Part shown: positions 11,201 to 23,200 of the stretch, in pieces
Layout: each line of letters opens with the position of its first letter
Position numbering within the stretch: position 1 is the first letter of the stretch
Notes under the pieces: generated by a model
Seen by the model: only the letters and a program-made list of their open reading frames with translations
Database searches by the model: none
What the model was told of the DNA's origin: nothing
Position numbers and translations under genes: made by a program
Source: Antedon mediterranea
Lineage: Eukaryota > Echinodermata > Crinoidea > Comatulida > Antedonidae
Direction of reading: 5' to 3'
Length of the DNA stretch: 64,000 bases
Assembly: GCF_964355755.1 (NCBI RefSeq)
Contig: NC_092679.1
Span: 17,970,932 to 18,034,931 of the forward strand

Positions 11201-14200
11201 TAGATTTTATAAACCCAGTGTTTACTAATAAATAACACCATTTTTGTTTTTACATTTTCCCCCTTGATTTAAACAAAAATATCGGCTTTTATAAACGTTT
11301 ATTAGTAAATAACACAATTTATTTGTTACATTTTTCACCCTATCGTTGAAATGATTACACGATAACAACCATTCAACATTCATTCTGAACCTTACCTTTT
11401 GTGTATCCCCTCTAATACAGCAGACATATATAGAGTTTGAACAATACCATGAAAGCCCCAGTGGTCTAATGGTTAGGAAATCTGCATATCAAGCAGAAGG
11501 TTCCAGGTTCGAATCCTGGTTTGGGGGACTTTTTCTAATTCTCACAGATTTCCTCATCTTTATCATTCGAAATTAATTAATTAAATTTCAGTATATCACC
11601 GGGCGGTTTAGAATTACTGTTCTATGCCTAATGTGTTATCTGATGAAGGGCTAGTGTTGCCCGAAAGCTCTGCTAACTTTTCTGGATGTTTTACTTATCG
11701 TTTTGATTTAGCCTTTTGCTTTTTTTTTGTATCTCCATTGAGATCCAGCCACTGATACCCACAACATTGTCATTTTTTCAGTAATTTGCCTTTGGATTTA
11801 TATATAAATTAATAATATATTATGTATAATTAAACTAATATGTATATATAAATTATAGTAGTTTATACCTGATAGCATGACATATCCTTCTTCTGTAGCT
11901 AAAAGCCTGACAATCTTCAAACGTTGCATTGTGCATACATGTTGACTTGTTACACTGACTTTTATTGCTGCATTGATACGTAAGAAAGATTAAAGAAAAG
12001 ACAAACAAAATACTGATAAGTTTGAAATATTAATATCATACCATAACGCTCTGTTTTAAAGGCTTTATTTCATCATAGGTTATAATCGCACATTTTTTAG
12101 AAATTTTTTAATTTGTTTTATAAAACACTAGTATTACACATTATGAACAAAACCAACATTCCTCTTTTTGTCAGCCTTAACCATTATTAGATTAAAAACA
12201 AAAATTGTACTTTTTTATCAGGCGGCTTAGAATTTGTTCTGTGTGTTGGTTTATATGTAAAAGTATTGTATCTCTTCGGAGATCTCACTGCATAAATAAA
12301 TATACTGAAAGATGCGGCCGGTTTAGAATTTCTTCTGTGCCTGTTGATTTGTGAAAAAAAAAACTGATATAATCAATTTCATTTAAGGTTTTGGGTGCCG
12401 CTATAAGTTACTGCATTATTTTATAATATTTCAAGATATTATTTTCCAAAATGAAAATTAAGACACGGATAGGAGACTTTCATTTAAAATACTCTATAGG
12501 CAGCATATGTTAGTTCTTTTGAGCACACCAACAACACTGTGCAACAGCAAATCTATAGTAATTTCAATTTAATTAAATTCTAACTAAAACTACTTTTATC
12601 AAATATCTCTGAAAGCTAGATTACATATATCACAACAACACGTGTACTAATGGTTTTTACTCGGGGGCTTAAATAGAAAATAATACATTTATATTTCATT
12701 TTCACAAACTTCTCAGAATATCTGATCGATATGTGGGTGGTGTGAATTTCAATTGTCGGTAATAGATCTAAAATTTAGATTAATAAAAGGTATTTTGAAT
12801 TTGATCTAAAACATTATAAATGTACATACTCGTACCCTAAACTGACTGTAGGATCTTGAGGACGAAACAAGTTTTTCATTAAATTTATCATTTTAAAAAT
12901 CAAACAACTATTTACATACTGTACCTAAAGAGAAAAAAAAGTGATAGTGAATGTCTAAATATGGTAATGATATGACATCATCATCATGTCCAAATATGGT
13001 AATGATATGACATCATCATCATGTCCAAATATGGTAATGATATGACATCATCATCATGTCCAAATATGGTAATGATATGACATCATCATCATGTCCATTA
13101 TATGGTAATGATATGACATTATCATCATGTCCAAATATGGTAATGATATGACATCATCATCATGTCCAAATATGGTACAGTAATGATATGACATCATCAT
13201 CATGTCCATTATATGGTAATGATATGACATCATCATCATGTCCATTATATGGGCAAATGTGATGTGACCATATATGGACACGATGCATGTTATATCACTA
13301 CCATAATTGGGCACATCACACTTTTTTGTCAAACTAGTTTGATAATGTCAACAGAGCTTTACAGATGAGTTATATACCATACCATCATTTTGAACACAAA
13401 GATGGGATGGCCTTATTATATATATTATATAGTACATCAGAATGGACTTAACCCAAGCACTGAAATCAAATGGCTCATTTTGCATAAAAATTATCAAAAT
13501 TAAATGAACCCACAACTTCCAGATCACTATAGTCTGGCGTTCCTACCTCTAGAGCACCGAGCTTGCGCTGATGGCTAGGGGTTAGATTCGAGCCCAAGTA
13601 AGTAGCGGGTACTGCCCAACAGTATTGACTCAATACCATGATGCAAAACTACTTTACAGTAGCAGGAACGGATTTAAGTGGGTGCTAAACAGGCTTTAGG
13701 CCCCCCCTAAAATTGTACTTTTTTAAATAAAATAATCACTATTTTTATTTTTCTGCATCCTGACGGATGGTTTTATCATTTATGAAATATTTAGCGCCCC
13801 ACCCCCCCTAATCTATAATGCTGGATCCGCCTCTGAGTAGTTACAAACAATTACAATTTCAAAAAGGATATAGATGAAGAAACTGAGTAGCAAGTTCTTC
13901 TGATAGCATAAACCACTCATGCATTAAAAAAAGTACACGTGGGAATGACGATTCCTCGATAACTTGCCCTGCGTCATCTGAAAAATACAACAAAATAAAA
14001 CAAATTAAGTGATAGGACTGTCCGACTTTTTTACAAATTGATAAATAAAATTGAAATCAGACTGGTTAAAATCAACATCACATCCTGTTGCCACCTTCTT
14101 TTGCTTTCAATTTTTTATTATACAGAAATATTTTCGAATAGAAATGTTGACATTCTTTGATTCTCTGATGACATTTTTGATTTGTACATTACATTTTCTT

Positions 14201-17200
14201 TTTTCAAACCTTCGTTTCATTGTTATTGATTGTTTCTATCTTTTGTGCTTTTCAAGGAAATAAATGTTTATTTTTATTTGATACATACAGTAGAAATAAA
14301 ACAAATTACCTAAACCCAAAGACTTGATATTATTAAGCATTATTTCAAGAATGTCGTTGAATATATAATTTGAAATTTGTCCTGATTTCTTGCTAAATTG
14401 GGGGTAATTTATTCACATAGTTATTAACAAGCTATTATTAATTATTCCCAGCAGAAACAGGTTATAAATTAATGTAGTGAGAGAATGAGGATAAACTTAT
14501 GTCAGATAAAACAAGATTAAACAATGTGCTACAATTTCAGACTTTAAAGCCAAACTCACCAAACATTTGATCTCAAAATATTAAATTGTTTATATTGTTT
14601 ATTCAATGCAGCTTATTCTTTATTGGTGTATTTCATTATAACTTTGTTTTGTTTTTAATTATTTTGTACTACTTAGTTTTGTTATTTTTGTATTGTATAA
14701 TAATGATGGAGTAAGAACAGTTTTCCTGTTTGGGCTCATGCCTTTTACTTGCTCCTACCAAATAAATATTATTAATATTATAGATAGATGAATATCGAGT
14801 ACGGTTTTTTTTTTCTACACTATCAAAAAAATTTGATGTGCCCATATATGGACATGATGATGTCATCACTACACCATATTTGGGCATATCACTTCTATAT
14901 TTGGGCACATCACATTTTTTGTTGTCAAACTAGTTTGATAGTGTAGACAGATGAAATTTTTAAATGAACATAAACACCTGAACAGCCATTGCTTATGTTG
15001 CGTACAGTATGTGTCAACCATACATAATCAATCTATGGTGATACTATATTGTATGAATGCGCACTCATGTTAACATCGCCAAACCTCTTTATCAATCTAA
15101 CCAGCAATCATCCATTAATTCATTTGACCTCACTAATCTAATCTAAGCATTTTTTCTGTAAACACTAACCATGCTACAGTAGTATTACAATGTTACATTT
15201 GACTTCACTAATCTAATCTAAGCATTTTTTCTGTAAACACTAACCATGCTACAGTAGTATTACAATGGGCCTGTTTCTGCTGCAACTGCTCAAAATACGG
15301 TATAAAAATACGGTATAAAATACGGTATTTTTTATACCGTATTTTTTAGTACCCCGTTTCTGCTAACAATACTTCTTGGGTGGTCGTGTTAAATTTCATC
15401 TTTTTTACCCAAATTGCCATTCATTTATTTGATCGATAACTAAAAGTCGCAATAAAGGAAGTTTTACGTCTCACTTTCAACAGCCGAGCCCTAGTGATAG
15501 AGATGTTGTGAGAGCACAGAAAACATCGTAATGGGGACAATTAATTCGTTCCCTCCCCGAGTTATTGTATTTTGCAATGCTGTACTGCTTTCGCAGGCTC
15601 TTCAGCTTTGAGTTTACTTGCTTTGGAGACAAGTCTATTCCATACTCCTGCTTTATTTTTTTAGAAATGTCTTTATAAATGTGGTTGTCCCTTTTATTAC
15701 CTTTTAGTTGGCCAGACATTTTAGCTTCCCCACACAAATTTATTTAGTAAAACTGTTACGTCTTCGCTCCACATTTTCGTCGAATATATATACACGTGTG
15801 TAAAACAGCTGACAGCGACAGAAAATAAAAACATGAATGTTGACCTTTTGTCATGTAAAAAAAAAATACTTTTTTATTGGCAGCAGAAACGGGTACAAAA
15901 AATACGGTATAAATTTGTAAATACCGTATTTTATCCACAAATTTTGTGGGGAAAATACGGTATACAAAATACGGTATATTTTTTATGAGCGCAGTTTCTG
16001 CTGCCAAAAATATACCGTATATATATGGTATTCAAAAAATACCGTATAATATACGGTATTTAGTTGGCAGCAGAAACAGGGCCAATGTTACATTTGACTT
16101 CACTAATCTAATCTAAGCATTTTTTCTGTAAACACTAACCGTGCTACAGTAGTATTACAATGTTACATACATGAAAAGAAATCAATACAATTATTAGGCT
16201 ATTTTAAGAACCCACATAAAATGTTGAGAAGCTCATGTAAATAATAAACAGTTTGTCATCGACAACGGGGGCAATGGGCTTATGATTATCCCACGAATTT
16301 TTAACGGGGTATTGCCCTTTCTTTGGGGAGAATACAATATACTTTTGTTAATTTATATGTGTTAAGTTTAACCATTTTTTTTATACTTATCAATATCACT
16401 AGTCAAAGGTTGTAACATGGACGTATACCTCCATAGTTGTAATAAGTCTTAATAGTGAAACATTTAATGATGCTCGTTTTTTTATGCTTGTTTTTTTGTT
16501 GAATGTATTGTTACTGTCTTTCATAAAGCGAAATCATTGTTTTTGTTCATTTATTGGGGGAAAAATGAATATTCAAAGTTTTTTTATTATATTTTATTCA
16601 TCTATATTTGTCATGTTTTTGGGGACAATAGTAATGACCGATTCAATCAATCAATATATAACTTTTGCTTATAACTTTTGCTTATAACCATGTTCATTTG
16701 TAGGCCGTTGCCAATATACAGTAATCTTCCTAAACACTATCTACTACTTTTAATACTTACAATATTATATGTTTTCATCTTTTCCATTGATTGTAAACCT
16801 CTAATTAAGCTTTTCAGTATTTTATTATTCAACTTCTATTTCCAATAATAGTCAATATAAACAATTAATTTTTATTATTATCATTACTGTAAATAATCAT
16901 TGTATATATTTTATAATTAATATTTATATAGGTTTTTTTTTTGTTTTTTTTTGTAAAAATCTACTGTAATATTATACCTTTATTATGGTTATAACAAGTA
17001 CAATTGATTGAATAAAGTTCACATAAAAATATAAATATAAAAAAATATCAAATTTACGAGGCATTCTATATACACTGCATAAATCGGAATACGATTTGAA
17101 AAACTTTGTAATATTTCATCCTGCATAGATATGTTGAATAAATACATAAATGAATAAATAATATTGATAGCTCATCAAAACAAATTAGAACATTTTATTC

Positions 17201-20200
17201 ATACTATAGTACTTATTATGAAGGTTAAGATATATCTAACCTATTGACAATAATTCATATAAGCCTTTAGGTTTAAAATAAATCGTTAATAATTATTGTA
17301 TGTAGAGTGAGGCCTATAAAGGTTGACCGTATATTTGTTAATTTCAACCAGCGTATATTAAGGTCTGAATGATGTCAAGGTTTTGGAGTCCTTACACTCA
17401 GTGGCTTAATGCAATGGGCAAAGGCCCCTGGTTTAGCACTCCTAAGAGGCCTCCAGCGCTAGGTAGTTGCATTGGGCTCCTCATGCTCTGGGCCCAAGCG
17501 TTTAGCCAGTGAGGGTGAATATATATTTGCCTAGTGGAAAGCAGGCTTTAATTCCCCTATCTCCGCCTTGTCAAAGTCAACAACTTACCGAAACATTCTA
17601 CACAGAGCTCAGCTAACTTATCAATGGCAGCAACTTTGACAGACAAACCAGGAAAGAGTACCTTATCCTCTTCCATAGACTCACTGTATGTAGATGATGT
17701 TGACAGCTTCTTCCGCCTCGTTATCATGCTATCCAGTGTCATGCTCCCTGTTGAAGATTTAAACAATAAATAATTGATTGAGATATTTCAAATCAGAAAC
17801 TCTCACAATTTCTATTTTTTCCAAAAGTCACTAATTTGAACCATGGAGGAATTATGTTTGAACATGGATACAAATTAGGACAACAAATGTAATATATCTA
17901 AAAAATCATGGAATTAATCCTTTAAAATCCTTCCTACCCTCCACCTCCTATCCCCACCCTCCGCGCACCCTCTCTACAATCGCTTGATCATCTGAACCAA
18001 CCTATATTAGGTAATTATGGAATGCAGTAGAACGCTCCACCAAAGAAACACCCCTGTATCAAGTGAGAACAGGGGATCAATATGTGTTTTATAGGCCTAC
18101 AGTCGATACCCTAAAGGATCCCACAGGTGTCCATTTAAACAGAGATCTACTGTATTTAATAATACAACAAAAATATTGTGTGTATAATTATTATTATATT
18201 ATTTTAAATTGAAATTGTTTATGGCATGCTGATCTATGTTTTTATATATTTATATCTGTATTTTATTGTTAACCGTTTTTGATGTTGTATTTTTTTTTAT
18301 TTCAAACCTGCTTTAGTGGCGGTATTCTGTTGGTTTGGATTGAATAAAATAAAATAAAATAAAAATAAAATATTAATAGTACAATGTATTGTAAATAACA
18401 AACAAATATTTTAAATAGGTGAATAATGTCATATCATAGCTGTCTGGTTTTGTTTTTCAGTTTAAAGCTTTCGGTTTCAAGCCTGATTCATGTCAATTAC
18501 ATGGATAATAAGCTTTCAACTAATTACTATGTGAACCTAAAGTAGCAGTCTACACCATCAATATCAATCATATTATAAAACTAGTTTTTTAAAAGAGAGC
18601 AAGTCAAATATTGCTCATACTGAATGCATTTAAAAGAAGGTAGCCTGTACAGTACAGTATATGCTAGCTAAATATACAATTTTAACAGGTGCGAAATTTC
18701 GCAAATAATAATGCAGAAGATAGGACATAACATTACAGTAAGCTCAGCACTTCATTTCACCATTTTTAGGCCATGTGCCCCCCCCCCCCACCCATTTTAA
18801 AATCCTGGATCCACCACTGTTTAATACAAAAATGTAATGCATGATTAGTATAGTATCTATTAACAAAACGTGTAAAATGTTTTGTTGTACATAGTGGGGA
18901 AATCCCTGGGGAAATCCCAAATCTTAAGTATAACTATAAAGTAATCCCACCCTGTAATTTATGTTAAATTCAGACAATTCATTATAATGCACCACAGCCA
19001 ACTTTGGTACTATGCTTACCTATTAGGTTGTATAGTTTAAATAATTTGTTAAACTAATGCCATTTTCACACACCTGCAAGAAGTAACAAGTTGTAACCAG
19101 GTTTGCATAGTGTGAAGATAAAAACACTGACAAGATGCCCCAAGTTGCAGACGTTCCAACCCTCCCAATTTATCCGGGAGTCTCCCGAATTTTAACATCA
19201 CCTCCCGGTCTCCCGAATTTTTAATATATCTCCCGATTTCACACATTTCTATAAAATTCAGTAATATTGTATTAAATTATAATCTATCTTCCCACGAAAG
19301 TTAATATTACAAATTAATTTAATCCCACACGTCGTACGTACCACCCCGTATGATACAACGAACATGTAATGTATGTAAAGATTGTATAGCATAGTACAGC
19401 GTACTGTAACTTGTAAGGCGACGTCCTTTGTGTTTACCGACAGTACGCGATTCTTACCTTTAGCGATAAAGCTACAGTATCGCTTTATCAGTAGAGTAGG
19501 CGCACGTGTACTGAAACTTTTTCCTGGTTACAAGTTTGACCTAATTCCCATGCCCAGGGAAGGCATCATCGTCAGTGTAGTAGTAGTAGTAGTACTATGC
19601 GACGTCCTTTGTGTTTACTGACAGTACGCGATGAATCTACAGTATCAGTGGTAGGCGCGCGTGTACTGAAATTGCTAGTTACAAGTTCTTTGACCCAATT
19701 CCAATGCCCATGCATCGATCGTACCATCGTACAGTACTGTATGTATTCTCACTGCGCATGTACCGGAAAAGTACTTGTAGTACTGTATTTTGCGTACATA
19801 CTTTCGCGAATTGCAATCACTCATGAAATTTTCTGGTTTTACAGTATGTCGGAAAAACGTAGTAGCGTAGTTTTAGAGACTAAAGTTGTAACAAGAAAAA
19901 ATATAAAACTAGATTTTCTAATGAATGGAAAAATACGTTTCCGTTTGTTAGTGCGAGTAATCAACACGTTACCGAGAGTGAATACAAATTTTTTTGCACT
20001 ATTTTTAACGTGAATTGTCATGCTCACAGGGAGGAATCAACGATGTTGCTGTACACTCCAGTAAGTTGTTTGTTTTAATTTGTATTTTTGTTAATGAATT
20101 AATACAACTAAATACAGATTTGATTTGTACTGTGAATGGTTTTTTATTTAAGTGTATACAACGAATAAAGTTAGTAAATAAAGTTTGATTTATAATCACC

Positions 20201-23200
20201 AAACAAGTTCTTTTCTTTTTGTTTGTATTACTCTGATTTGCAAAGAGCTGTCTTTATATCGTGTTGGTAGTACAGTATACTTTTATTCTTGAACGTTGGT
20301 GGCGACAGACATCACAGTGTTAACATTGGTGGCGGTATATCCTCCCGATTTTTAATTCATTTAGGTTGGAACGTCTGAAGTTGCTACTGCGCATTTGTAA
20401 TTGTTCTGGTATTAAATTGAATCATACATCAAATAGCGCCCAACTATACTTTCTCCCGAGATTTCTCAAGGTTCACATGTATCAAAATGTGTAATTTATA
20501 AGATCAAACTATGTTACAAATTGTAGTAATGTGTGCAGATGTGTAAAGGGTATTATCAATGTACAGTACAACAGGGTATTGCTAAACACCCCGCAAACCC
20601 CCGCAAACCTCCAAAAAAACATAGCAAACCCAATCGAACCAACATTTTTTTACATGGATATACCCAGTGGGTTGTACACTACATGATTCAATCACTTTCA
20701 TGTTGGTTCGATGGGGTTTGCTATGTTTTTTTGGAGGTTTGCGGGGGTTTGCGGGGTGTTTAGCAATACATGTACAAATACTATACATTTGAAACCCTGA
20801 TTCTGACTCAAAAGTACTATTTCATGTCAAACAGACTTAAACTGTCAATGAACCCATTTAGATTAATTAAAATTGTGATGACGGTGAACAACACATTTAT
20901 TTCTGTCACATACTAAAAAAAAAAACAAAAAACTGCTAGTTTGATATCAGTTTGATAAATCAAAAAACATTAATTACATAAATGATTATTTCTCAAAGCA
21001 AAGGGCACATGGCGGTCAAATAGTAATTAGCAAATTATTTTGAATAGGCATTAGAAATGTAGGTGGCCTAAAGGTTTATAACAAGATCTGTGGTTAAGTG
21101 GGTATTAGATAGCTATCAGTCTGTGGTATGAAATATGTAAGGTCTTCATTTTTGTTTTTCATACTGTTTGATTCAAAATGACCAGATTAATAATGCTTAC
21201 AAAAGTGCATTGAAGAGCCTGCTTATATAATGAATTATCAATATTATTATTGAATACTGTATTTCTTACCCTATGTCAAAATGTATTACTAATATTGTCA
21301 TACTTAATATTATAAACGGTTAATATATAATGATTTAATTAAGTGTTGCAGCCAAATTTATTTAATGCATTGATGACCAGGATTGGATCCAGTATTATAG
21401 AGGGGAGGCTAAAAATTGGGAAGGAAAAATAAAAATAGTCATTATTGTGATTTAAAAAGACATGGCTGTTAAATTTGGGGGGGGGGGGGGGCTAACGCAT
21501 GTTTAGCCCTAGCCTAAATACTGTACGCGCCTGATGACAAGTACAGGTACTTCTTTTTTCATTTATTCATTTATTCACTTATTTCGGACTGTATATCCAT
21601 AGAAAAAATTACATACAGTATTAACAAAAGTTAATCCACAAGATCAATGCTTGTTGGCAATGCTTTTATATATTAGAAACTCCACGGCTGCTCCGCATCA
21701 TTCTGTTGGAAACCGACTTTTAGTTCTAATAGGACGAAAACAATTTTAGACACTATTTTGTTTTTATAATATAATCCCTATTTGTTTTCTTAAAGATGTA
21801 TTGTCCCCTAAAAACATGAAAAATAAAGATTAATAAAATCAGATTTTGAATACATTATTTTGTAGTTTTAATAAAGTTAATCACTTCCGTAGGGAAAAAA
21901 CGGAAGAAATTAATGTTTTAACTTATAAAATGACAAAATAAATGGTTAAATTCAAACAAAACCCCATTGGGTGGCAGCCAATGTTACAACTTTTGCTTTA
22001 AATTTCACTTGTTTAGATAAATACATTTTTTTTCTATCAAATTTTTGGTCAAACTATTTAAAGTAACATTAAAATGGTATATTCAAAAAAAAAAATTGAA
22101 AGAATTATTTTCTCAGGGAGACAATACATCTTTAATAGGTTAATGTACTGTATGTATAATTAATTATGAAGAACATAATGTATTATGAAACCAGTACTAT
22201 TCATTTGTTGCTTTGTGTCTTAATCATATTATAATGCTATAATCCTATCTTACATAGATAAATAGTAGCAAATACATAAACCATTATTATTATCATGTTG
22301 AGTCGTTCCGCAGAAGAGCTCACAAAAGTAAAGCCATTAGCCTATAACGGCGCGCTTGTGACGTGTTGCAGTGGGTAGTCACTTTAAGTGTAGAATCCTA
22401 TTTTAATACATCGTAGAGGTTGGCACGTGGCCAGAAACATACCTGGGAATATCGACTGTTGCGTAAAATGGTTATTATGAAAACGTTGGCTATGACGTAG
22501 CTGATTTTCCATGTGCTACGTAATGACACTGAAAAAATATATCTTAATTATTTCAATAGTGCAAAGCAATATGGTTCATCTTGGATTACACATTGATTTG
22601 TACATTCATATTTAAGTCCTATTCGTAATTGACATATCAATCATTTGAAATTTAATTGTAACTTTAACGGTGGCGTACAAATAATCCAAAAAAAAAGTTG
22701 ATGAGAGGGAGATGAAGTTAGACAAAAAATAATAATTTAAGATATTTTTTATCAACTTCAACAATTATTTTAATTATTATATTACTATAATCTTTATATC
22801 GGTAAACAAATTTGACATCAACAGTCATGTGTACACATAATATAAATCCAAAGGAAAATTACTGAAAATGACAATGCTGTGGATGTCAGTGGCTGGATCT
22901 CAATGGAGATACAAAATAAAATAAGTAAAAGACTAAATCAAAACGATAAAGTAAAACAGCCAGTCACTGAGATCCAGGCACTGATACCCACAGCATTGTC
23001 ATTTTTTCATTTAATTTAATTTTTTATTTATTCATTTAATATGGTAATACTGCCACAGTTTCAATTGTGTTTTACTACAGGTCTTGTTTAATATGCGAAA
23101 TAAATGAAATCGAAACTTTTCCCTGAAACCAGACTCTGAAAACCGGAAATTCTCAAAAGGAGAATTTGTTACGGTCCAATGGTTCCAAATTTGCTTTTAT

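Larger units (their letters stand above)
11980..13871 (-). other. RASGRP: U12-type AT-AC intron of the RasGRP-like gene
   Basis: On the minus strand the intron begins ATATCCTTTT, an exact U12 AT-AC 5' splice site. It ends with TTTTCTTTAATCTTTCTTAC, where TTCTTTAAT resembles the U12 branch site TTCCTTAAC and lies about ten bases before the terminal AC. Both boundaries give the conserved LYQ junction in frame. The intron holds a family A MITE, a minisatellite and a hAT-like MITE. Confidence 0.8.
15125..16162. repeat. 76-bp tandem repeat, three copies, split by a transposon
   Basis: The unit runs from GTTACATTTGACTTCACTAA through ATTTTTTCTGTAAACACTAA to GCTACAGTAGTATTACAAT. Copies lie at 15125-15198 and 15194-15266, and after the insertion at 16084-16162. 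The inserted element explains the gap exactly, leaving AAT on both sides. Confidence 0.85.

Noticed and set aside
11385-11416. Possible micro-exon (LEGIHK) of the RasGRP-like gene on the minus strand
   Set aside because: It has a GTAAGG donor, but exons 4 and 5 already join in phase at the conserved RYWI, leaving no room for an extra exon.
13054-13332. 92-codon minus-strand frame with repeated DMMMMSYHYHI
   Set aside because: Translation of a 35-bp minisatellite within a MITE.
19597-20013. 138-codon plus-strand open frame
   Set aside because: Lies inside a transposon with inverted ends and covers its internal duplication; no transposase motif.
20533-20788. Open frames on both strands with the same KHPANPRKPPKKHSKP peptide
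   Set aside because: Mirror translations of the two arms of the foldback; no evidence for a protein.
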